Origin: Betaproteobacteria bacterium
Lineage (GTDB): Bacteria; Pseudomonadota; Gammaproteobacteria; Burkholderiales; CAIKXV01
Assembly: GCA_021298815.1 (NCBI GenBank)
Contig: JAJTHE010000008.1
Span: 1-64,000, forward strand
DNA: 64,000 nt
Direction: 5' to 3'
Shown here: piece by piece, positions 10,282 to 20,851 of the stretch
How the letters are laid out: the number at the start of each line of letters is the position of its first letter
How positions within the stretch are numbered: position 1 is the stretch's first letter
Notes under the pieces: generated by a model
Database searches by the model: none
What the model was told of the DNA's origin: nothing
What the model saw: only the letters and a program-made list of their open reading frames with translations
Translations under genes and position numbers: made by a program

Positions 10282-11481
10282 TCAGGTCGGCGCCGTGCCG
10301 CTGACCCCGCCCTTGCGCATCGACGACAGCCAGGCGATCGCGATCAGCACCGCGAGAACGAACGGCAACGAGCCGTAGTTGATCGCATGCCAGCCCCAGC
10401 CCGCCTGCGAGAGCATCGCGCCGGAGACGAGCGAGGTCACCGCCATCGTCGCGAAGGTGATGAAGTCGTGCATCGACTGGGTCTTCTCGCGCTCCGACGG
10501 CTGGTAGGTCTCGGTGAGCAGCGCCGAACCGCTGGTGAACAGGAAGTTCCAGCCGACGCCGAGGATGGCCAGCGATGCCCAGAAGTGCCAGACCGATTCG
10601 CCTGCCAGCGCGATGCCGATGCACACGAGGTTCAGGACCGCGCCCGCGGCCATCACCTTCAGCGCGCCGAAGCGGGTGATCAGATGGCCGGTGAAGAACG
10701 ATGGCGCGAACATGCCGATCAGGTGCCACTGCAGCACGAAGGCGGTGTTACTGAACGGGTACTCGTGGTGGTGCATCGCGATCGGCGTGGCCACCATCAG
10801 CAGGTTCATGATGCCGTAGCCGACCGCCGAGGCGGTGACCGCGACGATGAAGGTCGGCTGGCGCATGATCTCGCCGATCGGCCGTCCCGGCTCGGCCTGC
10901 TCGGCGGCGGTCAGCGGCGGGATACGCAGCGGCACCAGCACCAGCAGGGTCAGCGCGGACAGCGCGCTGATCGCCAGGAACGAGGCGCCGAACGAGAGCC
11001 CGGGCAGCACGTCCTTCGTCCAGTTCGCGAGGTTGGGCCCGAGGACGCCGCCGACGATGCCCCCGGCCAGCACCAGCGAGATCGCCTTCGCCTTGAACTC
11101 CTTCGGCGCGGCATCGGCGGCGGCGAACCGGTAGGCGCGGCCGAAGGCGACGAACACGCCCAGCACCGCGGTGCCGATGCACAGCACGAGGAAGCTCTCC
11201 AGCCAGAGCGCGGCGGCGCACACCACCCCGCCAAGGATGCCGAAGGTCGCGCCGAAGGCGAAGCCGTTGCGCCGGCCATAGCGCTTCATGTAGGTGCCCG
11301 AGGGCAGCGTGGCCAGCGCGGAGCCGATCACGTAGATGGTCACCGGCAGGGTGGCCCAGGTCTTGTCGGTCGCCAGCGCGTAGCCCGACAGGCCCGCGAT
11401 CGCGATCAGCATCGACATCTTGACCTGAGTGATGGCCTGGCATCCGGCCAGCACGACGACGTTCTTCTTCTGGTTATCCAT
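10282..11481 (-). CDS. MFS transporter (a)
   Basis: This 399-residue major facilitator protein has about twelve hydrophobic segments. A loop 2-3 motif (SGTYMKRYGRRNGFAFG) resembles the MFS motif A charge pattern. Substrate class cannot be read from the sequence. The gene is convergent with the diguanylate cyclase and divergent from a second MFS gene 100 nt away. The two MFS proteins are only distantly similar to each other (different N-termini and loops), so this is not a recent duplication. The start ATG at 11481 gives a short charged N-terminus (MDNQKKN) before the first helix. Confidence 0.85.
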   Translation of the reverse strand: MDNQKKNVVVLAGCQAITQVKMSMLIAIAGLSGYALATDKTWATLPVTIYVIGSALATLPSGTYMKRYGRRNGFAFGATFGILGGVVCAAALWLESFLVLCIGTAVLGVFVAFGRAYRFAAADAAPKEFKAKAISLVLAGGIVGGVLGPNLANWTKDVLPGLSFGASFLAISALSALTLLVLVPLRIPPLTAAEQAEPGRPIGEIMRQPTFIVAVTASAVGYGIMNLLMVATPIAMHHHEYPFSNTAFVLQWHLIGMFAPSFFTGHLITRFGALKVMAAGAVLNLVCIGIALAGESVWHFWASLAILGVGWNFLFTSGSALLTETYQPSEREKTQSMHDFITFATMAVTSLVSGAMLSQAGWGWHAINYGSLPFVLAVLIAIAWLSSMRKGGVSGTAPT

Positions 11482-11581
11482 GCCGATGAGCAGTACTGGG
11501 TTCGACTGGACCCGAGTTTACTCGCATAATGCGCGCTGACCCGATGCGCAACGACCGGCTGACCGTGTATCCGCGCCGCCC

Positions 11582-12784
11582 ATGAGAGGGACCCCGCGCC
11601 CGCTGAAGCTCATCGTCCTGATGAGCGTGCTGACCCATGTCGGGTTCGGGGGCAGCCGCGTCCTGTCCTCGCTGTTCGCCCTGAACCTCGACGCGAGCCC
11701 GCTGATGATCGGCGTGGTGGTGTCGCTCTACGCGCTGCTGCCGTTCTTTCTCGCGGTCTGGGCCGGGCAGGTGGTCGACCGGGTCGGCATGCGCCTGCCG
11801 CTGGTGTTCGGCGCAGTGATGGTGCTCGCCGGGCTGCTGATCCCGTGGTTCTTCCCGAACGTGGTCGCGATCTGCGTGTCGGCCAGCGTGCTGGGCGTGG
11901 GCTTCATGGCCTGGCAGGTGGCGGCGCAGACGATGACCGGATCGCTGAGCGGCCCGGAGAGCCGGGCGCAGAACTTCGCGCTGCTGGGCATGGGCTTCTC
12001 GCTGTCCGGCCTGCTCGGGCCGCTGATCACCGGCTTTTCCATCGACCTGATCGGCTATCGCGCGAGCTACCTGGTGCTGGCCTCGCTGCCGCTGATCGCG
12101 CTGGTGGCGGTCTGGTGGTTCCCGGGCTGGATCCCGCAGCGCCGGGCCTCGGCCAAGCGTGGCGCCGCCAAGACCAGTTCCCTCGACCTGTGGCGTATCC
12201 CGGCGCTCAAGCGCACCTTCTTCGCCGGTGGCGTGATCGCGACCGCCTGGGACCTGTTCAACTTCTTCCTGCCGGTCTATGCGCGCTCGATCGGCCATTC
12301 GGCCTCGGCGATCGGCGTGATCATGGCCACCTTCGCCAGCGCCACCTTCGTCGTGCGCCTGGTCGCGGCGAAGCTCGCCACGAAGTACGGCGAGGGACCG
12401 GTGCTGGCCGGCGCGATCTTCACCACCGGCATCGCCTATGCGCTGCTGCCGTTCTTCACCGGCGGGCTGGCGCTGGCGGTGATCGCCTTCGTGCTCGGGC
12501 TGGGCTGCGGCTGCGCGCAGCCGCTGTCGATGACGCTGATCTACAACCTGTCGCCGAAGGGGCGGGCGGGCGAGGGCACCGGCATCCGGGTGATGATCAA
12601 CCAGCTCACCCATGTGACCATCCCGATCGCGTTCGGCGCGATGGCCAGCGTCACCGGCTACATCCCGGTGTTCCTCGGCTGTGCGGCGATGCTGTTCGGC
12701 GGCGGCGAGTTCTACCGCCGTTCCTCGAAGCAGGACCCGGCGCCGCCGCCGCCCGGGCCGCCGCCGTCGACCACCGCCGGGTGA
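11582..12784 (+). CDS. MFS transporter (b)
   Basis: This 400-residue major facilitator protein has twelve predicted helices, with motif A-like residues in AGQVVDRVGMRLPLVFG between helices 2 and 3. The C-terminus is a proline-rich cytosolic tail (APPPPGPPPST). It lies divergent from MFS (a), with a 100-nt shared upstream region that could carry both promoters, and ends 16 nt before the convergent Bug gene. The substrate is unknown. Efflux-type MFS pairs in a divergent arrangement are often controlled by a local regulator, but none is encoded here. Confidence 0.85.
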   Translation: MRGTPRPLKLIVLMSVLTHVGFGGSRVLSSLFALNLDASPLMIGVVVSLYALLPFFLAVWAGQVVDRVGMRLPLVFGAVMVLAGLLIPWFFPNVVAICVSASVLGVGFMAWQVAAQTMTGSLSGPESRAQNFALLGMGFSLSGLLGPLITGFSIDLIGYRASYLVLASLPLIALVAVWWFPGWIPQRRASAKRGAAKTSSLDLWRIPALKRTFFAGGVIATAWDLFNFFLPVYARSIGHSASAIGVIMATFASATFVVRLVAAKLATKYGEGPVLAGAIFTTGIAYALLPFFTGGLALAVIAFVLGLGCGCAQPLSMTLIYNLSPKGRAGEGTGIRVMINQLTHVTIPIAFGAMASVTGYIPVFLGCAAMLFGGGEFYRRSSKQDPAPPPPGPPPSTTAG

Positions 12785-12799
12785 TCGCGGCCGGCAGCT

Positions 12800-13779
12800 T
12801 CAGTCGGGCTTGATGCCGGCGTCCTTCACCAGCCTCGCCATGCGCGCCACTTCCGAGCGGACGAAGGCGGTGGCTTCCTCCGGCGAGGCGTTGGCCATCA
12901 GTTCGATGCCCAGTTCGCCCATCCGGTTGCGCAGTTCCGGGAACTTCACCGCCGCCACGATCGCCCCGTGCATGCGCGACACGATGGGCGAGGGCACCGC
13001 CGCCGGCGCCAGCACCGCATTGAAGGTCGAGGCCTCGTAGCCGGGGTAGCCCGACTCGGCGATGGTCGGCAGGTCGGGCAGCAGCACCGAGCGGCGCGCG
13101 CTGGTGACGCCCAGCGCACGCACCTTGCCGCTGCGGATCAGCGGGATCGAGGTGCTCACCTGGTCGAACAGCACCGACACATGGCCGCCCATCAGGTCGA
13201 TCAGGGCCAGCGCATTGCCCTTGTAGGGGACATGCGTGACCTCGATGCCGGCGGCGCGGCTGAAGCCGACCGACGCGATGTGGCCGGTGCTGCCCGACCC
13301 GGACATCGCCACGTTGACCTGCCCGGGCCGCGCCTTCGCCAGCTTCACGAGATCCTGCACCGTCTTCACCGGCATCGCCGGGCTCACCACCAGCACCTGC
13401 GGGATGTTGGCGATCACGCTGGCGGTGACGAAATCCTTCACCGGATCGTACGGCACGTTCGGCAGCACGCTGGGCACGGTGACGAAGGTGTTGGAGATCG
13501 ACAGCCAGGTGTAGCCATCGGCCGGCCCGCGCGCGACGACTTCGGAGCCCACCACGCCACCGACGCCGGGCCGGTTCTCGACCACCACCGGCTGGCCGAT
13601 CTCGAGGGCGACGCGCTGCATCACGTTGCGTGCGATCAGGTCCTGGTTGCCGCCGGGGGCGAGCGGGACGATCAGGCGCACCGGCTTCGAGGGCCAGGCG
13701 GGCTGCGCGAGGGCAACGAGCGGGGAAACCAGCAATGCCGCAAGCGCGGCGCCGCCGACCTTCAGCAACCTGTCGTCCA

Positions 13780-13783
<4 letters not shown>
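12800..13783 (-). CDS. Bug/TctC solute-binding protein (3)
   Basis: A 327-residue receptor whose mature part begins after ALA (residue 26). The ligand loop reads VPLAPGGNQDLIAR: a glutamine replaces the usual glycine, threonine or serine just before the aspartate, so binding preference may differ from the other paralogues here. HVPYKGNALA and the late VLAPAAVPS block follow. The start ATG overlaps the stop of the upstream amidohydrolase gene (ATGA at 13780-13783), and GGAGGAG is directly adjacent, so translation is probably coupled. It probably feeds the hydrolase with a cyclic lactone or dicarboxylate; that is inferred from context. Confidence 0.9.
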
Positions 13784-16061
<2,278 letters not shown>

Positions 16062-16081
16062 ACGGGCGCTGATCGCGCGCC

Positions 16082-16105
16082 GGATTGGTCTGAAAGGACT
16101 AATCC
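16082..16105 (+). terminator. Hairpin after serS
   Basis: An 8-bp stem with one G-T wobble (GGATTGGT/ACTAATCC) and an 8-nt loop lies 20 nt after the serS stop. There is no downstream T-run. It could end serS transcription or belong to the leader of the PEP-CTERM gene. Confidence 0.35.
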
Positions 16106-16195
16106 CACGGGCGCCGGGATGGTCGCGCACCTTGCATTTTCCGTCGCCGGTGCCAGGGTCGAACGATACCTTTCGACCTGTCCCGGAGATCTTCG

Positions 16196-16912
16196 ATGCT
16201 GAACGCTTCCCTGCCGTTCCTGTCACGTTGCGCAGCACTCGGGGTGGCTGCATGCCTGGCCGCGCCGGTCGCGCAGGCCGCCACGATCTCCAGCACCTTC
16301 GATACCGGGACCGAGGGCTGGCTGACCAGCGAGTTCCTGATCAACTCCCCAACCACCGGCCTGCCGACCCAGGCCGCCACCGGCGGCAACCCGGGCGGTC
16401 GCCTGGTCACCTCCGACGTGTTCAGCTGGCATGCCTTCGTCGCCGGCCCGCAGTTCACTGGCGACAAGAGCGCGTTCTACGGCGGCATGCTGTCGTTCGA
16501 CCTGCGCACGAACTTCACCACCGGTGCGTCGCCGAACTACCCGGTGGTGATCCTGTACGGCACCAACGGCCAGTCGGTGCAGGGCCGCGGGGTCTATCCC
16601 GGGTCCGGCGCCGGTTACGTCAACTTCGCGTTCTCGCTGGACGAGTCTGCCTGGCAGACGCATGTGTCGGGCACGGCTTCCGTCGGCGTCGCGCCGACCC
16701 AGGGAGCCTTCCAGGCGATCCTCGGAAGCCTTTCCAGCATCCGGATCAACGCCGACTACTACAGCGGCGACGACAGCTACGACCTCGACAACTTCACCAT
16801 GACCTCGCCCGGCGGCACGACGGTGGTGCCGGTGCCGGGTGCGCTGGTGCTGCTCGGCTCCGGCCTCGGCCTGCTCGGCTTCGTCGGACGGGCGCGCCGC
16901 AGCAAGGCCTGA
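16196..16912 (+). CDS. PEP-CTERM protein with laminin-B-like domain
   Basis: This is a 238-residue exported protein with a signal peptide ending near AQA (residue 28) and a central domain that begins FDTGTEGWLTS. Its features, including ATGGNPGG and FYGGMLSFDLR, resemble the laminin IV/B jelly-roll fold. The exosortase tail follows: VPVPGA, a hydrophobic helix (LVLLGSGLGLLGFV), then GRARRSKA. Substrates of this type are exported and are often glycosylated surface or biofilm matrix proteins. No exosortase or glycosyltransferase is nearby, so sorting must be done in trans. The gene stands alone between serS and a Bug gene and ends at a strong hairpin. Confidence 0.88.
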   Translation: MLNASLPFLSRCAALGVAACLAAPVAQAATISSTFDTGTEGWLTSEFLINSPTTGLPTQAATGGNPGGRLVTSDVFSWHAFVAGPQFTGDKSAFYGGMLSFDLRTNFTTGASPNYPVVILYGTNGQSVQGRGVYPGSGAGYVNFAFSLDESAWQTHVSGTASVGVAPTQGAFQAILGSLSSIRINADYYSGDDSYDLDNFTMTSPGGTTVVPVPGALVLLGSGLGLLGFVGRARRSKA

Positions 16913-16928
16913 TCCCGGGCAGGACCAA

Positions 16929-16957
16929 GCAGGTGCGGACAGCGCGTCCGCACCTGC
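16929..16957 (+). terminator. Strong 12-bp hairpin after PEP-CTERM gene
   Basis: A perfect 12-bp stem (GCAGGTGCGGAC/GTCCGCACCTGC) with a 5-nt AGCGC loop lies 17 nt after the stop codon. There is no T-tract, but the stem is long and GC-rich enough to be a convincing transcript end or pausing site. Confidence 0.6.
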
Positions 16958-17064
16958 GAATCGCCAGGGGGTTCCCCTCCCGCCCGCGCCGGTGCATGAT
17001 CGGCGCGACCCAAGAAGACGCGTCGCATGGATCGACGCGTCCCGGGCCTACCGGAGGAGTTCCC

Positions 17065-18060
17065 ATGCTGCCGTGCATGCCACACGCTTCGCGTGTCCTG
17101 ATCTCGTTGGCCCTGCTCGCGGTGTCGGCCACGCCCGCCACTTGCGCCATGGCCCAGCAGGACTACCCCAACCGTCCGATCCGGGTGATCGTCAGTTCGG
17201 CGGCCGGCGGCGGATCCGACTTCATCGTCCGGCCCGTGGTGGCGAAGATGGGCGAGAGCATGGGCCAGACCTTCGTGGTCGACAACCGGGCAGGGGCGTC
17301 CGGGATCATCGCGATGGAAATGGTTGCGAAGGCGGCCCCCGACGGCTACACGCTGCTGCTCGGCACCATCGGCAACTTCGCGTCCAACACGGCGTTGCAT
17401 GCGAAGCTGCCGTTCGATCCGATCCGCGACTTCCAGCCGCTGTCCAAGCTCGTCGACTCGCCGTTCCTGCTGTCGGTGCATCCGTCGGTGCCGGCGACCA
17501 ACCTGAAGGAGTTCATCGCCTGGGCGCGTGCCAACCCGGGCAAGGTCACCTTCTCCTCGTTCGGCATCGGCAGCTATCCGCACCTGCTCGGCGAATACTT
17601 CAACCAGCGCACCGGCGTGAAGATGCTGCACGTGCCGTACAAGGGCAGTGCACCCGCGATCGCCGACCAGATCGCCGGCCATGTGCAGGTCGGGTTCGAC
17701 TCGACCCAGTCGCAGGGCGCGCACATCCGGGCCAAGCGCCTGCGCGCGCTCGCCATCGGCACGCCGTCGCGGGTGGCGAGCCTGCCCGACGTGCCCACCT
17801 TCGCCGAGGCCGGGCTGCCCGACTTCGAGACGCTCGCCTGGTTCGGCCTGTTCGCCCCGGCAAAGACGCCGATGCCGATCGTGCGCCGGCTGCATGGCGA
17901 GATCGTCAAGGCGCTCGCGCAGCCGGACGTGCGCGAACGGCTGGAAGCCCTGGGCGCGATCCCGGTCGGCAACACGCCCGAGGAATTCGCGGCGCAGATC
18001 AAGGCGACGATCGACGTGCAGGTGAAGGTCGCGCGCGCGGCGAACATCCGCGCCGAGTGA
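17065..18060 (+). CDS. Bug/TctC solute-binding protein (4)
   Basis: A 331-residue receptor with a strong GGAGGAG ribosome site 5-6 nt before ATG. Its signal peptide probably ends after AMA (residue 30), and the mature start is QQDYPNRPIRVIV. The ligand loop SSAAGGGSDFIVR lacks the usual PFPPGG form: the proline pair is replaced by SAA, so the loop entry is unusual. HVPYKGSAPAIADQ is retained. It is a single-gene unit, flanked by the PEP-CTERM hairpin and the convergent mltF gene 8 nt away. No enzyme partner indicates the ligand. Confidence 0.9.
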   Translation: MLPCMPHASRVLISLALLAVSATPATCAMAQQDYPNRPIRVIVSSAAGGGSDFIVRPVVAKMGESMGQTFVVDNRAGASGIIAMEMVAKAAPDGYTLLLGTIGNFASNTALHAKLPFDPIRDFQPLSKLVDSPFLLSVHPSVPATNLKEFIAWARANPGKVTFSSFGIGSYPHLLGEYFNQRTGVKMLHVPYKGSAPAIADQIAGHVQVGFDSTQSQGAHIRAKRLRALAIGTPSRVASLPDVPTFAEAGLPDFETLAWFGLFAPAKTPMPIVRRLHGEIVKALAQPDVRERLEALGAIPVGNTPEEFAAQIKATIDVQVKVARAANIRAE

Positions 18061-18067
18061 GGGTGGC

Positions 18068-19630
18068 CTAGCGCCCCTTCAGCGACGGCGCGCGCTCGCC
18101 CGGCCGGATCAGTGCGATCTCGTCGCGCAGGCTCTCGAAGGCGGGCTTGTGCGGTGCCTCGACGCGCCGCAGGATGTCGAAGTACTGGCGCACGTTCTCG
18201 GTGAGGATCACCGCTTCGCCGCCGCGCGCATAGCCGAACCGGGTGACCGCCGAATGCTCGGGCCGCATCAGCAGCGGCAGTACCTGCTTCATGTTGACCC
18301 AGACGTTGGGGTCCAGGTTCAGCGACCGTGCGATGGCGCGTGCATCCTCGAGGTGGCCGAAGCCGATGTTGTAGGCGGCCAGCGCGATCCAGGTGCGGTC
18401 CGGCTCCGGCGCACGCTGCAGCAGGTCGCGCAGCATCGCGAAGTAGCGCGCCCCGCCGAGGATGTTCTCGCGCGGGTCGAGCAGGTTCTTCACGCCCATC
18501 TGCGCCGCGGTGTCGTCCTGCATCATCATCAGGCCGCGCACGCCGGTCGGCGAGACCGCGTTCGGATCCCAGTGCGATTCCTGGAAGCCGAGCGCCGCGA
18601 TCAGCCGCCAGTCGATGCCGGTCAGGTCCTGCGCGTCCTGGAAGTGCTTGCGGTAGAGCGGCAGCACGGTGCGCACCCGGCTCATGAAGTGCGCGATGTC
18701 CGCATCGGTCAGCCGCTGCAGGTGGCCGTAGTAGCGGTCGATCAGCCGGTTCAGCGTCGCGTCGCGGCGGATGCGTCCGAAGAACGCATCGAGCTTCTTC
18801 ACCAGCACCGGGTCGGCATTCTTCGGCAGGGCCCAGGCCAGCTTGCGCGGCTGGCCGAGCGCGAACGCGGTGGCGATGGTCGGATGGAAGTTGCGCGCGA
18901 CGTCGACCGCATGCGACTCGGCCACCGCGTAGTCGGCGAGGCCACCCGCGACCCGCCCGGCGATGTCCTCGGCATCGCGCGCGACGACCTCGTTCCATGC
19001 GAGCTTCGGCAGCTTCTCCTGGATGCGCTGCAGCTCCGGGATGGCGGGCGAGCCCGCGAGCACGTCCACGCGCTTGCCGACCAGGTCGTTCAGGCTGCGC
19101 GGACGCTGAACGTCGGTGTCATAGATGACTTCCAGCGACACGTCCTGGTAGCTGGGCCCGAAGGTGAACTGCTTCGACGCTTCCGGCGTGACGATCAGCC
19201 CTGCGGCGGCGATGTGGCCTTCGCCGCGGGCGAGCGCCGGCAGCACGGCGGCAAAGCTCGGCAGCGCGATGAAGCGCACCTTGTAGCCGGCCTCGGCCGC
19301 GAAGCGCGAGACGAGCTCGTACTCGAGCCCGGTATGGCGGCCTTCGCTGTCCTGGTAGAAGGTGGTGGCACTCTGGTGGGTGAGCACGACCAGCTCGCCG
19401 CCATCCACCAGCGGGGGCACCACTTCGGCGGCCGGGTCCGCCTTGCCGCATGCAGCCAGCGCCGCGACGAGCAGCAGCGGCGAGGCCCTGCGCAGCTGCG
19501 CCTGCAGGCGCAGGGGCAGTTGCAGTGAACGCACGCGGCAGGCGAGTGCCTCCCACACCAGCAACCGCAGCGACGGCACGACCAGGCAAGGCAACAGCAG
19601 AGACAGAAGCAGAGTCAGCGACAGAGGCAT
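18068..19630 (-). CDS. mltF: Membrane-bound lytic transglycosylase F
   Basis: This 520-residue protein has two domains: a family-3 periplasmic solute-binding-like module (from GELVVLTHQSATTFYQ) and a C-terminal SLT catalytic domain with the glutamate in GFQESHWDPNA, then GVRGLMMMQ and ALAAYNIG. MltF cleaves peptidoglycan glycan strands non-hydrolytically at the outer membrane. The lipobox LLVAALAAC precedes the first domain. From ATG 19630 the leader is about 60 residues with two hydrophobic stretches. A GTG at 19534 would give a normal-length lipoprotein signal, so the true start is uncertain. ATG 19630 has a modest GGAAA site. Confidence 0.92.
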   Translation of the reverse strand: MPLSLTLLLSLLLPCLVVPSLRLLVWEALACRVRSLQLPLRLQAQLRRASPLLLVAALAACGKADPAAEVVPPLVDGGELVVLTHQSATTFYQDSEGRHTGLEYELVSRFAAEAGYKVRFIALPSFAAVLPALARGEGHIAAAGLIVTPEASKQFTFGPSYQDVSLEVIYDTDVQRPRSLNDLVGKRVDVLAGSPAIPELQRIQEKLPKLAWNEVVARDAEDIAGRVAGGLADYAVAESHAVDVARNFHPTIATAFALGQPRKLAWALPKNADPVLVKKLDAFFGRIRRDATLNRLIDRYYGHLQRLTDADIAHFMSRVRTVLPLYRKHFQDAQDLTGIDWRLIAALGFQESHWDPNAVSPTGVRGLMMMQDDTAAQMGVKNLLDPRENILGGARYFAMLRDLLQRAPEPDRTWIALAAYNIGFGHLEDARAIARSLNLDPNVWVNMKQVLPLLMRPEHSAVTRFGYARGGEAVILTENVRQYFDILRRVEAPHKPAFESLRDEIALIRPGERAPSLKGR

Positions 19631-19738
19631 CGGCTTTCCCTGATGTCCGACGGGCCGCGATTGTGCCACGGTACCCGCGCAGCGGTTGCGGGTTAAGTCA
19701 CGCTGTCGATGACCGATTCGACACACCCTTCCGGGGTG

Positions 19739-19767
19739 CTGGCACGAATCCCGGATGCGTGTAAAAT
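19739..19767 (+). promoter_or_regulatory. Promoter for tRNA-Ser
   Basis: A -35-like CTGGCA (19739-19744) and a -10 TAAAAT (19762-19767) are separated by 17 nt. The predicted start site falls a few nucleotides before the mature tRNA 5' end at 19778. This is the best-formed sigma-70 promoter seen in the window. Confidence 0.6.
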
Positions 19768-19777
19768 CCGCCGTCTC

Positions 19778-19869
<92 letters not shown>

Positions 19870-19935
19870 CGATTCTTGCGGCCATCAAGTGTTTCCTTTG
19901 GCACCGGTGACCTGAAACGGTCCTGCAGACGGGCA

Positions 19936-20265
19936 TCACGCCACTGTCGTTCCCTGAAGCTTCAGGACCTTGACGCCGGACAGCGCCTTGCTGGCCCTCG
20001 CCGCCGCCCGTGCCTGCCACAGGTCGTAGGCAGCCTGCTGAGCCAGCCACACTTCGGCAGTTCCGCCGTGGTCGCGCCCCAACCATCGCTCTATGCGCAG
20101 TGCCATGGCAGGGCTGATTGCAGCCCGCCCATTGAGCACCTTGGACAAGGTGGTCCGGTCGACGCCCAACTGGGCGGCAGCTTCACCGACCTGGAGATTC
20201 AGGGCCGGAAGGATGTCGTCCTTCAGGGTGAGGCCGGGGTGGGGGGGGTTGAACATGGAACTCAT
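19936..20265 (-). CDS. higA: HigA-type antitoxin (XRE)
   Basis: A 109-residue helix-turn-helix antitoxin. The family start (M)FNPPHPGLTLKDD is followed by an HTH with VGEAAAQLGVDRTTLSKVLN. Start ATG 20265 has GAGGTGA a few nt upstream. A second ATG at 20256 would also be acceptable. HigA binds and neutralises HigB and represses its own operon. The gene lies 7 nt after the higB stop, the toxin-first order normal for hig loci. The C-terminal part (LAQQAAYDLWQAR) matches the usual dimerisation helix. Confidence 0.93.
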   Translation of the reverse strand: MSSMFNPPHPGLTLKDDILPALNLQVGEAAAQLGVDRTTLSKVLNGRAAISPAMALRIERWLGRDHGGTAEVWLAQQAAYDLWQARAAARASKALSGVKVLKLQGTTVA

Positions 20266-20272
20266 GGTCACC

Positions 20273-20551
20273 TCAGTGGTAGTCCTGATAGTCCACCAGG
20301 ATGGCGTCGCCGTTCTCGAACGCAAAAGTCAGGCGCCAGTTTCCATTGACGCTGACCGACCAGTGTCCGGACAAGCTGCCCTTCAAGGGGTGCCAGCCCC
20401 AGCCGGGACGGTTCATGTCTTCGGGGCGCGCCGCTGCATCCAGCGCAGACAGTTGCCGGGCCAGGCGCGGAGCGTGTGTGGCCTGGATCCCGGCGCGTGA
20501 GCCAGACTGGAAGAACCGCTCGACGCTCTTGTGCCTGAAGCTCCGGATCAT
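20273..20551 (-). CDS. higB: HigB-type toxin (RelE superfamily)
   Basis: A 92-residue ribosome-dependent mRNA interferase of the RelE fold. It has the full family pattern: start MIRSFRHKSVERFF, middle LDAAARPEDMNRPGWG, and C-terminal GHWSVSVNGNWRLTFAFE ending ILVDYQDYH. The ORF is open further upstream to 20665, but the conserved N-terminus begins at ATG 20551. HigB cleaves mRNA on translating ribosomes until HigA neutralises it. The gene is intact, so the module is probably active. Its placement beside tRNA-Ser suggests arrival at a tRNA hot spot, although no integrase is present. Confidence 0.94.
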   Translation of the reverse strand: MIRSFRHKSVERFFQSGSRAGIQATHAPRLARQLSALDAAARPEDMNRPGWGWHPLKGSLSGHWSVSVNGNWRLTFAFENGDAILVDYQDYH

Positions 20552-20851
20552 CAGGCAGTGTAGCGCGTGACGCCACGCGCCGCAAGTGAAGCACCGCTGG
20601 AGGCGCGGGTCGTCGATGATGCTGATGCCCGCATCGAGCGTGGCCAGGTGCGCGAAGTGGTCCACTTACGCATGCAGCAGGACGGCCGCCTGCTGCACGA
20701 TGGCTGCGCGCTCGCCAGCGTCCGGTCCAGCTCACTTTCTCGCAATGGGGCCCGGTCGACGAAGGTTCAACAGAATTGATCGGACACGGCTGAACCTTGG
20801 GGGGGGCGATAATTCTTGCCTGGCGCCTGTCCGCCGTATCGAGGCGAATTC
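20552..20851. other. Non-genic gap with ORF remnant and inverted repeat
   Basis: About 300 nt without a recognisable gene. On the minus strand the higB frame is open upstream to a TAA near 20669. Before that TAA the same frame reads ERAAIVQQAAVLLHA, and after it VDHFAHLATLDAGISIIDD. Both look like ordinary coding sequence and may be remnants of a lost gene. Perfect 8-bp inverted arms (AAGGTTCA/TGAACCTT) lie at 20762-20769 and 20791-20798. A GATAAT box at 20808-20813 could be the -10 of the next gene. Confidence 0.4.

Noticed and set aside
16117..16138. Possible sigma-54 promoter (GGTCGCGCACCTTGCAT) before the PEP-CTERM gene
   Set aside because: TTGC is good, but the -24 GG is one base out of register (11 instead of 10 nt). 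It was left out as a feature.
20552..20665. N-terminal extension of HigB
   Set aside because: HigB starts at MIRSF in the family; the extension looks like remnant sequence.
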